Below, in pieces: positions 1 through 8,552 of a stretch of 64,000 bases of DNA. Numbering within the stretch: position 1 is the first letter of the stretch; each line of letters begins with the position of its first letter. The translations under genes were made by a program, and so were the position numbers. This DNA is from Gibbsiella quercinecans (GTDB lineage Bacteria > Pseudomonadota > Gammaproteobacteria > Enterobacterales > Enterobacteriaceae): contig NZ_CP014136.1 of NCBI RefSeq assembly GCF_002291425.1, positions 3,968,001-4,032,000 on the forward strand, read 5' to 3'. The notes under the pieces are model-generated. The model was not told the DNA's origin, searched no databases, and worked only from the letters and a program-made list of their open reading frames with translations.

Positions 1-308
1 CCAGCGAGAAGCGTGACGCCATCATCTGCCGGGCATGGCGCAGGCCAGCTCAATGTGGCGCTGATCCAGCTACCTTTCAGCAGTGGCGCGCCGATTTCCG
101 GCACGATCGCGGTGCACAATCCTTCAGCGGGGATCAGAAAAAACCACGGTCGCGTCGGGCTTTCCCAGAACTGGCTGTCAAATCCGCTGAAATAACGAAA
201 ATTTGGTGGAGAAGTAACGAGCAGACCATCAAGCTGATGCACTTGCATTTCTGCCTGTATCCGCGATAGACGTTCTTCAAACTCCTGAGACGTGAAGGCC
301 ATATCCAT
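1..308 (-). CDS. M24-family peptidase (Xaa-Pro dipeptidase/creatinase type), N-terminal part only
   Basis: Reverse-strand reading frame open from an ATG at 308 to the window edge; about 102 residues are visible and the rest lies outside. An AGGAG ribosome site sits just upstream of the ATG. The visible part looks like a creatinase/prolidase N-terminal domain: a helix rich in acidic residues, then LDGLLVTSPPNFRYFSGFD near residues 27-45, a pattern typical of that domain. The catalytic metal-binding half is not in the window, so the activity cannot be judged. It lies 33 bp downstream of the M20 hydrolase and is probably the third gene of the diaminopropionate operon. Confidence 0.75.
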   Translation of the reverse strand, partial: MDMAFTSQEFEERLSRIQAEMQVHQLDGLLVTSPPNFRYFSGFDSQFWESPTRPWFFLIPAEGLCTAIVPEIGAPLLKGSWISATLSWPAPCPADDGVTLLA

Positions 309-341
309 TTTTAACTCCTGAGTTACTCTCTGAATGAGTGG

Positions 342-1562
342 TTATTTAGCGAATTTCCAGATGACATCAGCCAGGATCTGAGCACCGAGTGCCAGATCTT
401 CAGAACGTGTGAATTCTGCGGGGTTGTGACTGATACCACCGACACTGGGGACGAATATCATTGCTGTTGGGCAGATTCTGGCAATCATCTGCGCGTCATG
501 GCTCGCTCCTGAAATCATGCTCAAGATGCGTGAAGTTCTTGTGCTTGCAGCGTCTCTAATCGCTGTCGATATTTCAGAAGAGAAGAAAACGGGTTCGGCC
601 CGGGAAATGTTTTTCAGGCTCACGGTGAAGCCTTTTTCTTCTAACTGACGCGCTTCCTGATGCAGATAAATATCGGCCTGGCGCAGTTGCGCAGAATTTG
701 CGTCACGAAAATCAATAGTAAAGCGGGCATGTCCGGGAACCACATTGATTGAACCCGGCCCCAGGCTAAATGTGCCAATAGTGGCAACGGCAGGGATACC
801 TTCACTGGCCGACATCCGCGTAATGCATTGGGCGACTGACATCGCGGCCTGGCCTGCATCCCGGCGCAGGTTCATCGGCGTGGTTCCGGCATGGTTTGCG
901 CTACCGTGAATATCAACTTGCCACCAGGAATGGCCCTGGACGGCTTCAACAACGCCGATCTGATTGCCCGTAGACTCCAGGATCGGTCCCTGTTCAATGT
1001 GGAGCTCCAGAAACTTCCCCGGTAGTTTATGCCAGGGATCGCGTTCTCCGTCATACCCCAGACGTTTAAGCTCGCGGCCAAAACAGTCACCGTTCCGGGT
1101 CTCGGCACCAAGCGCTTCGCTCAGGCTGATGTCTTTGACCATCACGCGGGAGCCGAGAAGATCGGGCGTGAATCTGACGCCTTCTTCGTTGCTTAACACG
1201 ATGACTTCAATCGGCGTGCCGGGTTTCAGGCCCTGTTCTTTGATCGTTTGTAAGACTTCAATGCCAGCGATGACGCCGTAACAGCCATCAAGTTTGCCTG
1301 CACTGTTCACCGTATCAATATGGGAACCGGTGCATATAGCGGGCTGCTCGTTTTCGCCAGGGATAACACCGTGAATATTCCCAATCTTATCAACCCAGAC
1401 TTCTGCCCCGGCTTCCTGCATCCAGTGAATAATCAGATCCCGCGCCACCGCATCTTCATCACTAAGGGCCAGGCGTGTCAGCTCGCCACTGGCACTGAGA
1501 CCGATTTCGGCAAGCGTATCGAGCCGGGTTAGCAGACGCACTGCGTTGATTTCAGGGGTCAT
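342..1562 (-). CDS. M20-family Zn-dependent amidohydrolase (allantoate amidohydrolase / N-carbamoyl-amino acid hydrolase type)
   Basis: Protein of 406 residues. The M20 di-metal centre is visible: GSHID (H81), the Asp of KLDG (D92), the EE pair of SNEEGVRF (E126/E127) and LHIEQGP (H188). SNEEGxRF and LHIEQGP are hallmarks of the AllC/HyuC/beta-ureidopropionase branch, which splits ureido or amide bonds of small nitrogen compounds in the cytoplasm. Its ATG overlaps the stop codon of the lyase gene upstream by four bases (ATGA), which implies translational coupling. In E. coli, diaminopropionate ammonia-lyase is likewise followed by an M20 hydrolase (ygeX-ygeY). An N-acyl or N-carbamoyl derivative of diaminopropionate is a plausible but unproven substrate. 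Confidence 0.88.
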   Translation of the reverse strand: MTPEINAVRLLTRLDTLAEIGLSASGELTRLALSDEDAVARDLIIHWMQEAGAEVWVDKIGNIHGVIPGENEQPAICTGSHIDTVNSAGKLDGCYGVIAGIEVLQTIKEQGLKPGTPIEVIVLSNEEGVRFTPDLLGSRVMVKDISLSEALGAETRNGDCFGRELKRLGYDGERDPWHKLPGKFLELHIEQGPILESTGNQIGVVEAVQGHSWWQVDIHGSANHAGTTPMNLRRDAGQAAMSVAQCITRMSASEGIPAVATIGTFSLGPGSINVVPGHARFTIDFRDANSAQLRQADIYLHQEARQLEEKGFTVSLKNISRAEPVFFSSEISTAIRDAASTRTSRILSMISGASHDAQMIARICPTAMIFVPSVGGISHNPAEFTRSEDLALGAQILADVIWKFAK

Positions 1563-2749
1563 AATGTTTCTCTGCCCTTTTGGAGAAGTGATGCATACAA
1601 CGATTCGTCCGTTGCCCCTTCGGTGTTGATTAACAGCACCACGGAATGCTCATCAATGCCCAGAAGTTCACGCGTGCTTTCAGATCCAACGCAAGCTTCA
1701 AGTCCCGCAAGACCCGCGGCGCCACTTTCACCCCCCTGTACGGAAGGATCACTTCCTACAGGCGTCGCCAGCCGTGCCATCGCATGCAGGTCTTCATCAT
1801 CAGAAATCGTGATGAACGCCGTTGCTAATTTTTTAAGAATGGACCAAGCCAGCATGGACGGCTCATAACATTCCAGCATCCCCATCACCGTGGGTTGGCT
1901 TTCATCAAGCCGAACGATCCGGTTATTGATGCTGCTAGAAAACACGCAGGCCGCTTTATCGGGTTCCACCACAATAAATTTTGGGGCGTGCTCGCCGAGC
2001 CTGCTGTGAATATGTGCAACTACTGCAGCAGCGAAACCACCCACTCCGGCCTGCAAAAAGATATGGGTAGCCTTTTTGCCTGTAAGAGAGAATTGCTGCA
2101 TCAGTTCATCTGCCATTGGCAGATATCCCTGCATGACCCAGGTAGGGATAACTTCATAGCCGGGCCAAGAGGTATCGGAAACAACGTGCCAGCCATTTTC
2201 TTTTGCCGTCGCAGTGGTGAACGCGATGGAATCGTCATAGCTGCCATCGATCCGGATAACGTCAGCCCCCTTGTCCCGGATGGCAGCGGCGCGGCGCTCA
2301 CTGACGCCTTTATGGATATAAATGACTGAGCGGCATCCCAGGCGCGTTGCGGCAGAAGCCACTGCCCGTCCGTGGTTTCCATCTGTGGCGCAAGTGATGG
2401 TGATCTGAGAAGCAACCTTCCTCACCTCGGGGCTGTCGATCTCAGAGGCTGCGACGTCCCTTCCGAGCGTCTTCCCTGCGACTTCCAGCACCAACCGGAT
2501 AACGGCGTGCGCTCCCCCCAGGGTTTTGAAACTGCGTAAAGAAGAGCGTTGGCCTTCATCTTTTATAAAAATTTCTGCAATCCCTAAATGAACAGCCAAA
2601 TTCTTCAATTGATAAAGTGGCGTGGTTGCGTAATCGAAACACCACAAGTGTTCTTTGATCTCTGAAATAAGATCGGAACGGAAAGGATCTAATTCCCGGG
2701 CATCCTGTAATGCGCGCTGTTGGTCAGAAGCGTTTATGTGAAGTTGCAT
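1559..2749 (-). CDS. dpaL: 2,3-diaminopropionate ammonia-lyase
   Basis: Protein of 396 residues, the usual length of DpaL (YgeX). This fold-type II PLP enzyme cleaves 2,3-diaminopropionate to pyruvate and two ammonia. The PLP lysine is K75 in RSFKTLGGA, close to the position known for E. coli DpaL, and the glycine-rich phosphate-binding segment QAGVGGFAAA follows near residue 235. First gene of a leftward operon with the M20 hydrolase (four-base overlap) and the M24 peptidase. It is read divergently from the Lrp-type gene at 2871, with regulator-like repeats between them, so diaminopropionate or a related amino acid may be the inducer. Function is assigned by family; specificity has not been tested. 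Confidence 0.9.
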   Translation of the reverse strand: MQLHINASDQQRALQDARELDPFRSDLISEIKEHLWCFDYATTPLYQLKNLAVHLGIAEIFIKDEGQRSSLRSFKTLGGAHAVIRLVLEVAGKTLGRDVAASEIDSPEVRKVASQITITCATDGNHGRAVASAATRLGCRSVIYIHKGVSERRAAAIRDKGADVIRIDGSYDDSIAFTTATAKENGWHVVSDTSWPGYEVIPTWVMQGYLPMADELMQQFSLTGKKATHIFLQAGVGGFAAAVVAHIHSRLGEHAPKFIVVEPDKAACVFSSSINNRIVRLDESQPTVMGMLECYEPSMLAWSILKKLATAFITISDDEDLHAMARLATPVGSDPSVQGGESGAAGLAGLEACVGSESTRELLGIDEHSVVLLINTEGATDESLYASLLQKGRETL

Positions 2750-2777
2750 CTTTCAGTCCTTGCTGTCAAAGTGACCA

Positions 2778-2847
2778 GAGAGAATATATGATCATGTATG
2801 AGAGAAGTGCTGTCGTAATCTGAGTAAGAAAAGAGAAAATTTCTCTC
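2778..2847. promoter_or_regulatory. Putative Lrp-type operator cluster (three GAGAGAA half-sites)
   Basis: The dpaL/Lrp intergenic region has GAGAGAA at 2778-2784 and again at 2800-2806, exactly 22 bp apart (about two helical turns), and the inverse TTCTCTC at 2841-2847. The last copy is also the right arm of AGAGAAA-A-TTTCTCT at 2832-2846. Phased repeated half-sites in a divergent promoter are typical of Lrp/AsnC proteins, so the neighbouring regulator is the obvious binder. Binding is inferred. Confidence 0.45.
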
Positions 2848-2870
2848 ATGGAATTTTTAAGGATGCATTC

Positions 2871-3362
2871 ATGGCAAAGGCATTAAAGGCTATCGATGAA
2901 TTTGATAAGAAAATTCTTGATATAGTTCAGAGGGATAATCACACACCTGTTCGGGAAATCGCTGAAAGAATCAACCTTTCATTGCCTGCGGTAGCCAAAC
3001 GATTACAGCGATTAAAGGCCAGTGGATATATCACCCATAATAAAAGCATATTATCCCCAAGCCTGTTGGGCATTAATAACACCATCATTGTAAATGTGTC
3101 CGTTGAGAATGAGGCCGTTGAGGAGCTCGATGAGATACGCGATCGGTTCCTGAAGTGCCCGCAAATCCAGCATTGCTTTTATGTCACTGGCGATATTGAT
3201 TTTGTGCTTATTCTGGCTGTAAAAGATATGCAGGAATATGAACGGCTTACACGGGAGCTTTTCTTCGAGGGGGGGAATGTTCGCCGGTTCAGAACCTACG
3301 TTGCTATGGATAGAGTCAAATCATCACAGGATTTGTATTTGAGCAACATTGAAACGAATTAA
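2871..3362 (+). CDS. Lrp/AsnC-family transcriptional regulator
   Basis: Protein of 163 residues, the normal size for the family. Residues 8-60 form the winged helix-turn-helix (FDKKILDIVQRD, then REIAERINLSLPAVAKRLQRL). Residues 70-150 match the RAM ligand-binding and oligomerisation domain. An AAGGA site lies seven bases before the ATG. Divergent from dpaL and separated by 121 bp that carry phased repeats, so it most likely controls the diaminopropionate operon and itself in response to an amino acid. The ligand cannot be read from sequence. Confidence 0.88.
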   Translation: MAKALKAIDEFDKKILDIVQRDNHTPVREIAERINLSLPAVAKRLQRLKASGYITHNKSILSPSLLGINNTIIVNVSVENEAVEELDEIRDRFLKCPQIQHCFYVTGDIDFVLILAVKDMQEYERLTRELFFEGGNVRRFRTYVAMDRVKSSQDLYLSNIETN

Positions 3363-3583
3363 TATCCGCCATTCAGCATTCACTATTCGGTCAGGGTAGA
3401 AAGAAGGGTTATTCCTGTGAGAACAATAACTGTCTGGCCATAAGAAAAAGCTATTTTATACAAAGCCAGACTTACATTTGAGGTGCGAAGCCACCTGTTC
3501 CTGAACTGGTCTGGCGCGAACCGCTGGCAGCGCCAGCCCGGTATGTTCAACGCGTGTTGCGCCGGGCGGATAACCCTTGTGGC

Positions 3584-4357
3584 TCATACGGCAACCTGTA
3601 TCACGTTCAGATATTCTTCAAGCTGCCGTAGCGCGGGGGCAGGGGCTTTGTTATCGGTCACCAGATGATCAAGCGTGCGCCATTCACTGAATTTAAACAG
3701 GCCGGCAATAGCAAATTTGCTGCTGTCGCTGACCACCACGCTGACTCTGGCACAGTCAACCATGGCTTTTTTCAGTTCGGCTTCTTCATAGGATGCGGTG
3801 CAGGGGCCTGTGGTGCCGGAGAATCCGTCTGTTCCCAGAAAGGCAAGGTCTGCCCGTATGCTGTTGATCTCACTGACACCCCAACCGCCCACCGCACCCA
3901 TGCTGGTGCTTCTTAATTTGCCGCCCAGCAGATAGACCTCATTGCTGCTGGAAGCCAAAATCTGTGCGCTGTTTAATGAATTGGTGAAGATCTTCAGGTT
4001 CTTCTTCAGTGCAAGCAGCCTGGCAAGGCTATATACGGTGCTGCCCGTATCCAGCACGATCACGCCGCCTGCGGGCACAAGCGCCAGCGCCGCCTGGGCC
4101 AGCTTATTTTTTATTTTTTGGTTTTCATTATTTTTCTTATCGAAAGGCTGCTCTATCTCCAGAAAATGGCTGGTGGGCACCGCCCGCCCATGATTTTTTT
4201 TGACGATCCCTTGCTTCTCAAGTTCGATCAAATCTTTGCGGATGGTTTCCGTCGAGACGCTAAAGCGCTCGGCCAGAGTCCCCACGCGGACACTTCCTTC
4301 GGTGAGCAGCACTTCGGCCAGATAATGGCGCCTTTGCTGGGCAGAACTTAACGACAT
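3584..4357 (-). CDS. DeoR-family transcriptional regulator
   Basis: Protein of 257 residues. The N-terminal DeoR helix-turn-helix covers residues 6-58 (EGSVRVGTLAERFSVSTETI then RKDLIELEKQGIVKK). A DeoRC sensor domain follows, with the typical VIVLDTGSTVYSLARLL segment near residue 100 and FLGTDGF near 175. Such proteins sense phosphorylated sugars or nucleoside products. It is divergent from the deoxyribonucleotidase at 4733, and a 9-bp inverted repeat in the shared 375-bp spacer could be its operator. No sugar operon is adjacent, so its target may be the nucleotidase alone or lie elsewhere. Confidence 0.87.
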   Translation of the reverse strand: MSLSSAQQRRHYLAEVLLTEGSVRVGTLAERFSVSTETIRKDLIELEKQGIVKKNHGRAVPTSHFLEIEQPFDKKNNENQKIKNKLAQAALALVPAGGVIVLDTGSTVYSLARLLALKKNLKIFTNSLNSAQILASSSNEVYLLGGKLRSTSMGAVGGWGVSEINSIRADLAFLGTDGFSGTTGPCTASYEEAELKKAMVDCARVSVVVSDSSKFAIAGLFKFSEWRTLDHLVTDNKAPAPALRQLEEYLNVIQVAV

Positions 4358-4544
4358 GCCGATATTCCTTATATCAATGGAATGCGTGATGAAACCGATA
4401 ATTCAAGCGGGCCGGGTTTGGTTTTTCATCCACGATGCTAATCAACCATAGCGTTCTGCCGCCGCCTGTCGCTAGGAAAATCATGTGCGTTCACCACGGA
4501 TCTGTGATCCTGCCAGCATTTTTTATTTTGGGATTTGCTGGATT

Positions 4545-4578
4545 AAATCGCAATCAGTATGTTGTGAATTTGCGATTT
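4545..4578. promoter_or_regulatory. Perfect 9-bp inverted repeat in the DeoR/nucleotidase spacer
   Basis: AAATCGCAA at 4545-4553 and its exact complement TTGCGATTT at 4570-4578 are separated by 16 bp. This is the only clear structure I see in the 375-bp stretch 4358-4732, which otherwise holds no gene and should carry both divergent promoters. A dyad of this size fits a DeoR-type operator; the assignment is an inference. Confidence 0.35.
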
Positions 4579-4732
4579 ATTGCCATAAAAGTGTGGCTTT
4601 AAAACCCAATATCACAAAAATAAGTCGCCTGCGTAGAGATATCATTGGGGGTAACCTTTGGCCGCCAGTGAATCCGTTACAGGCGTTTATCGCGTGTAGT
4701 GATACTGAACGAGGTACGAGCGGGGGGGCGAG

Positions 4733-5254
4733 ATGGCGCGGATTGCAGTCGATATGGATGAAGTCATCGCAGACTTCAATGTGAAAATGGTGGCGGCCTT
4801 TAATCATCGTTTTAGTGAAACATTAACGCTGGAGCAGCTGAAAGGGCAGACGATTCAGCAACTACGGCCCGATCTGCGTGAAGACATTAACCAGATGATC
4901 GGGGAGCCTGATTTCTTTGCCGATTTGCCTGTCATGCAAGGCAGCCAGGAAACGCTGCGGCGCATGGTACTGAAACATGATGTGTTCATTACCACGGCGG
5001 CGATGGAATTTCCGCTGTCATTTAATGCAAAATTCCGCTGGCTCAACGAGCACTTTCCTTTTATTGATCCCTTGCATATTGTTTTCTGTGGTTACAAGGG
5101 CATCTTACAGGCGGATTATCTGATAGACGATAACGCCCGGCATTTTGCGGGCTTTAGCGGGAAAGGCATTTTATTCAGTGCCCCGCACAATATCGCTGTA
5201 ACAGGGTTCCCGCGCGTGGAGAACTGGAAGGAGGTTGCTGAGCTGTTTTTATAA
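4733..5254 (+). CDS. 5'(3')-deoxyribonucleotidase, HAD superfamily
   Basis: Protein of 173 residues, standard for the NT5C-type family. The HAD motif I is at the extreme N-terminus, IAVDMDEVIADF, giving nucleophile D7 and acid/base D9. Motif II (ITTAAMEFP) is near residue 85 and motif III/IV (YLIDDNARHF) near residues 126-135. These enzymes remove phosphate from deoxyribonucleoside monophosphates in the cytoplasm and help balance nucleotide pools. A G-rich stretch just before the ATG serves as ribosome site. It stands alone and is divergent from the DeoR gene, which may regulate it. Confidence 0.85.
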   Translation: MARIAVDMDEVIADFNVKMVAAFNHRFSETLTLEQLKGQTIQQLRPDLREDINQMIGEPDFFADLPVMQGSQETLRRMVLKHDVFITTAAMEFPLSFNAKFRWLNEHFPFIDPLHIVFCGYKGILQADYLIDDNARHFAGFSGKGILFSAPHNIAVTGFPRVENWKEVAELFL

Positions 5255-5300
5255 TTGCCACGCAATACGATAACCGCTTTTTTACCGCGGTAAAACAGAA

Positions 5301-6170
5301 TCATTGTTTAGCATAGTGGTGCAGGCACTGGATAATCATCTGATGTAAGGGCTTATGCTGATCGGCCTGGCGCGTTGCGACGATCAGTTGGCGGCAAAAG
5401 GTGAGATCGCCCAGCGGCACTATTCGCACGTGGTTTTCGCGTTCGTGCCATAGCCCTGCCTGTGGCACCAAGGCTACGCCCAAATTGTTTTCCACCATCT
5501 TGACGATGGCGTCAATTTCGTCAATTTCCAGCACCTGATTTGGCTCCAGCCGTTGTTCGCGTAAAAAACGCGTGACTAACCGCCCACCGAAAGACGTGCG
5601 GTCATAACGGATGAACGGCTTTTCCCGGATGATTGCCAACGGGTTATCGCCCGCCAGATCGGGCGGTGTAATCAGTACAAAAGGCTCCTGCTTGAGCGTT
5701 TCGTAATACAGATCTTTGCTTAACGCAAAGGAAGGCTTTAGGGCAATCGCCAAATCAATATGCCCGGCATCCACTTGCGTTAATAAATCAAATGAAACGC
5801 CGGGCAGCAGCTTCATTTCCAGCGCAGGCGCCTGCCGATGCAGTTGCACCAGCATCTTCGGCAGCAGGCCGGTCTGAACGGTGGCAATCGCGCCAATCTT
5901 AATGGCGCCGCGATAGCGATCCAGATCTTCCGGCTGCGACATGCGGGCAAAAATAGCCAGAATCTCTTCCGCCATGGGTAACGCCCGGTTGCCGGCGGTA
6001 TTCAACTGCGCGGTGCGCCCTGAACGATCAAAGAGCTGCATACCCAGCGCCTCTTCCAGCGAGCGAATCTGGGCGCTGACTGCGGATTGCGTCAGGCCGA
6101 TATGTTGCCCAGCCGCGGCAAAAGTACCGAATTGCGTTACGGCGACAAAGGTTTTGAGCTCTCGTATCAT
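5301..6170 (-). CDS. LysR-family transcriptional regulator (paralog A of a tandem pair)
   Basis: LysR protein of 289 residues if started at MIRELKTF (6170), which matches the start of the neighbouring paralog; an ATG five codons upstream (6185) is the alternative. The helix-turn-helix lies at residues 1-60 (TFAAAGQHIGLTQSAVSAQI) and the substrate domain follows, with the shared RTSFGGR and ALVPQ segments. It is closely related to the next gene (6328-7236), so the two arose by tandem duplication. The genes to the right (aminotransferase to symporter) are the likely targets. Confidence 0.85.
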   Translation of the reverse strand: MIRELKTFVAVTQFGTFAAAGQHIGLTQSAVSAQIRSLEEALGMQLFDRSGRTAQLNTAGNRALPMAEEILAIFARMSQPEDLDRYRGAIKIGAIATVQTGLLPKMLVQLHRQAPALEMKLLPGVSFDLLTQVDAGHIDLAIALKPSFALSKDLYYETLKQEPFVLITPPDLAGDNPLAIIREKPFIRYDRTSFGGRLVTRFLREQRLEPNQVLEIDEIDAIVKMVENNLGVALVPQAGLWHERENHVRIVPLGDLTFCRQLIVATRQADQHKPLHQMIIQCLHHYAKQ

Positions 6171-6327
6171 GACGACCCCATTCATTAATAAAAATGTTCA
6201 TTTGCAGGGGAGGATTCCATTTTTGATGAAAAATAGTAATCACGAGCGGTAAATATTACAAGCCGTGGCTAACGCTATCTGCTGCTGCCGGGTGCGGGGT
6301 TTTTCCCGGCAGCGGCTAATCCGCGCC

Positions 6328-7236
6328 CTATTTTTTTCCGGCGGCCGGCTGAACCGTGCGGTGGTATTGCACGTGCGTATAGGTGGTAATCAGCTGTTTC
6401 AGCGTGGCTAGCGGTTCGTTCAGTTCCAGCCCAGCACGGTAGATCAGGCCGATATCGCGGTGAAAGGTATGTTGACCCAGATCCATCACCCGAATGGTCG
6501 CCGGCCAGCGTTGATAGGTGAGCGTTTGCGGCACCAGTGCCGTGCCAACGCCATGCGCCACCAATTGGACAATGGCATCCAGTTCGTCAACTTCACAGAT
6601 CTCGTGCACCGACAGGTGCATTTCCCGGAGGAAACGATCAACCTGGCGGCCGCCAAACGACGTGCGGTTATAACGCACGAACGGCTGGCTACTCAGTAAT
6701 TCAACCCAATCGTCGCCGGGAATGGAATGGGGCACCAGCAGGCGGAACGGCTCGCTTGCCAGCGTTGACCACTGCAGATCGCTGTGCAATGAAAAAGGGG
6801 GACGAATAATCGCCGCGATATCCAGCTCGCCGGCATCGACAAGATTAGCCAGTTCCATCGATAGCCCCGGCACTACGCGTGAACGGCATCCCGGATAGCT
6901 TTGATGAAATTTTGCCAGCACGGCGGGTAACAACGCGCATTGTACCGAGGCGATTGCACCAATATTAACCAGGCGGCTACCGGTATCCGGCGGGGGAACT
7001 GAGCCAAGATGATCATAGAGCTCCAACAGCGCTTGCGCCTGGCGCAGCACCTGTTCACCCATGGGGTTCAGATGTGCTGAGCGCCCCTTGCGCTCAAAAA
7101 GGGGAAAGCCCAGCCCGGCCTCCAGCCGTTGCATCTGGGCGCTGATTGCCGCCTGGGTCAGGCCGATTTTTTTACCGGCGGCGGCAAAGGTGCCTTCACG
7201 CGCGACGGCGAGTAGCGTTTTCAGTTCTCGGATCAT
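6328..7236 (-). CDS. LysR-family transcriptional regulator (paralog B of a tandem pair)
   Basis: Protein of 302 residues with LysR helix-turn-helix at residues 1-60 (TFAAAGKKIGLTQAAISAQM) and a LysR substrate domain containing RTSFGGR and ALVPQ, both shared with the gene at 5301-6170. It is divergent from the aminotransferase at 7336. The roughly 100-bp spacer is AT-rich and contains several TTGATA/TTATCAA elements around 7237-7295 that could form a LysR operator, so control of the rightward operon is likely. Effector unknown. Confidence 0.87.
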   Translation of the reverse strand: MIRELKTLLAVAREGTFAAAGKKIGLTQAAISAQMQRLEAGLGFPLFERKGRSAHLNPMGEQVLRQAQALLELYDHLGSVPPPDTGSRLVNIGAIASVQCALLPAVLAKFHQSYPGCRSRVVPGLSMELANLVDAGELDIAAIIRPPFSLHSDLQWSTLASEPFRLLVPHSIPGDDWVELLSSQPFVRYNRTSFGGRQVDRFLREMHLSVHEICEVDELDAIVQLVAHGVGTALVPQTLTYQRWPATIRVMDLGQHTFHRDIGLIYRAGLELNEPLATLKQLITTYTHVQYHRTVQPAAGKK

Positions 7237-7335
7237 TGATAGATTTTATTTGAGTATTTATCAAAAATATATTGATTTTATTATTGCTTATCAAGCCCTA
7301 CGATGAAGTTCAGGTCTAAATCAAGGGGGATGGGT

Positions 7336-8541
7336 ATGCAATTGCTGGGGCACCTGCTGGATTCAGTTAAGCCCTCTGCCACGCTGGCGATAACCCGGCA
7401 GGCAGCGGAAATGCGGCGAAATGGCATTGACGTTATCAGTTTGTCGCAAGGCGAACCGGACTTCCCAACGCCGGAGCATATTAATGCCGCGGCACGTGAA
7501 GCGATCGATCAGGGGTTAACAAAATACACCGATGTCGATGGCACGCCCGAACTGAAAGCGGCCGTTGCGCGTAAATTCGAACGCGATAATGCGCTGGTCT
7601 ATGAGCGATCTGAGATCAGCGTCGGTACCGGCGGTAAACAAATTATTTTCAACGCCATGCTGGCGACGCTGGATCCCGGTGATGAAGTCATTATTCCGGC
7701 GCCGTACTGGGTTTCCTATCCGGATATGGTGCGGCTGGCGGGGGGAACACCGGTCAGCGTTAGTTGCGGTGCAGAGCAAGGGTTCAAGTTAAAACCGGAA
7801 CAGTTGCACCAGGCGATTACGCCGCGAACCAAATGGCTGATTCTCAATTCGCCGGGCAACCCGACGGGCGCCGGTTACAGCGCTGATGATTTACGCCACT
7901 TGGGTGAGGTGTTGCTGGCGCATCCGCAGGTGTATGTCTTATCCGACGATATGTATGAGCACCTGTGCTACGACGGCTGGAAATTTGCCAATATCGCCGC
8001 AGAGGTTCCGGCGTTGCGCGAACGCACGCTGACGGTCAATGGCGTTTCCAAAGCCTATGCGATGACCGGCTGGCGCATTGGCTATGCCGGCGGCCCGAAA
8101 AAACTGATTGCCGCCATGGCGACGATTCAGTCACAAAGCACCAGTAACCCCTGCTCGATTGCACAGGCAGCCGCCTTGGCGGCGCTTGACGGCCCCATGG
8201 ATTTTCTCGCGCCGCGTAATGAGATATTCCGCCAGCGCCGCGACTTGTGCCTGGCCAGTTTTAATGCGACGCCGGGATTATCCTGTCTGCGCCCGGAAGG
8301 GGCTTTTTACCTGTTTCCGTCCTGCCGCGGCCTGTTCGGCCGTACCACGCCGAATGGCGTCCTGCTGCAAAACGATCTGGATGTTTGCCGTTATCTGCTC
8401 GAACAGGCGCAGGTTGCGGTGGTGCCCGGCAGCGCTTTCGGCTACGAGGGCCATTTCCGTATCTCTTTCGCCACATCGACAGAGAAACTTGAACGCGCCT
8501 GCGAGCGTATTCATCAGGCGTGCAGCCAACTGAATCAATAA
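7336..8541 (+). CDS. PLP-dependent class I/II aminotransferase (aspartate aminotransferase type)
   Basis: About 401 residues from the ATG at 7336, chosen because AAGGGGG lies six bases before it; an ATG at 7303 in the same frame has no ribosome site. Fold-type I landmarks: [13 protein letters not shown] near residue 37, NSPGNPTG near 173, and the Schiff-base lysine K239 in [19 protein letters not shown], with the carboxylate-binding Arg near the end (FRISFA). It transfers an amino group from an amino acid to a 2-oxo acid. First gene of a rightward cluster with an SDR, an RraA-like aldolase and a symporter, so it probably handles a specific amino acid taken up by that symporter. Confidence 0.87.
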   Translation: MQLLGHLLDSVKPSATLAITRQAAEMRRNGIDVISLSQGEPDFPTPEHINAAAREAIDQGLTKYTDVDGTPELKAAVARKFERDNALVYERSEISVGTGGKQIIFNAMLATLDPGDEVIIPAPYWVSYPDMVRLAGGTPVSVSCGAEQGFKLKPEQLHQAITPRTKWLILNSPGNPTGAGYSADDLRHLGEVLLAHPQVYVLSDDMYEHLCYDGWKFANIAAEVPALRERTLTVNGVSKAYAMTGWRIGYAGGPKKLIAAMATIQSQSTSNPCSIAQAAALAALDGPMDFLAPRNEIFRQRRDLCLASFNATPGLSCLRPEGAFYLFPSCRGLFGRTTPNGVLLQNDLDVCRYLLEQAQVAVVPGSAFGYEGHFRISFATSTEKLERACERIHQACSQLNQ

Positions 8542-8552
8542 GGGGAAGGCAG

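Noticed and set aside
6283-6315. GCTGCCGGG/CCCGGCAGC inverted repeat between the two LysR genes as a terminator
   Set aside because: A stem is possible, but there is no T-run on the minus strand, so termination is not supported.
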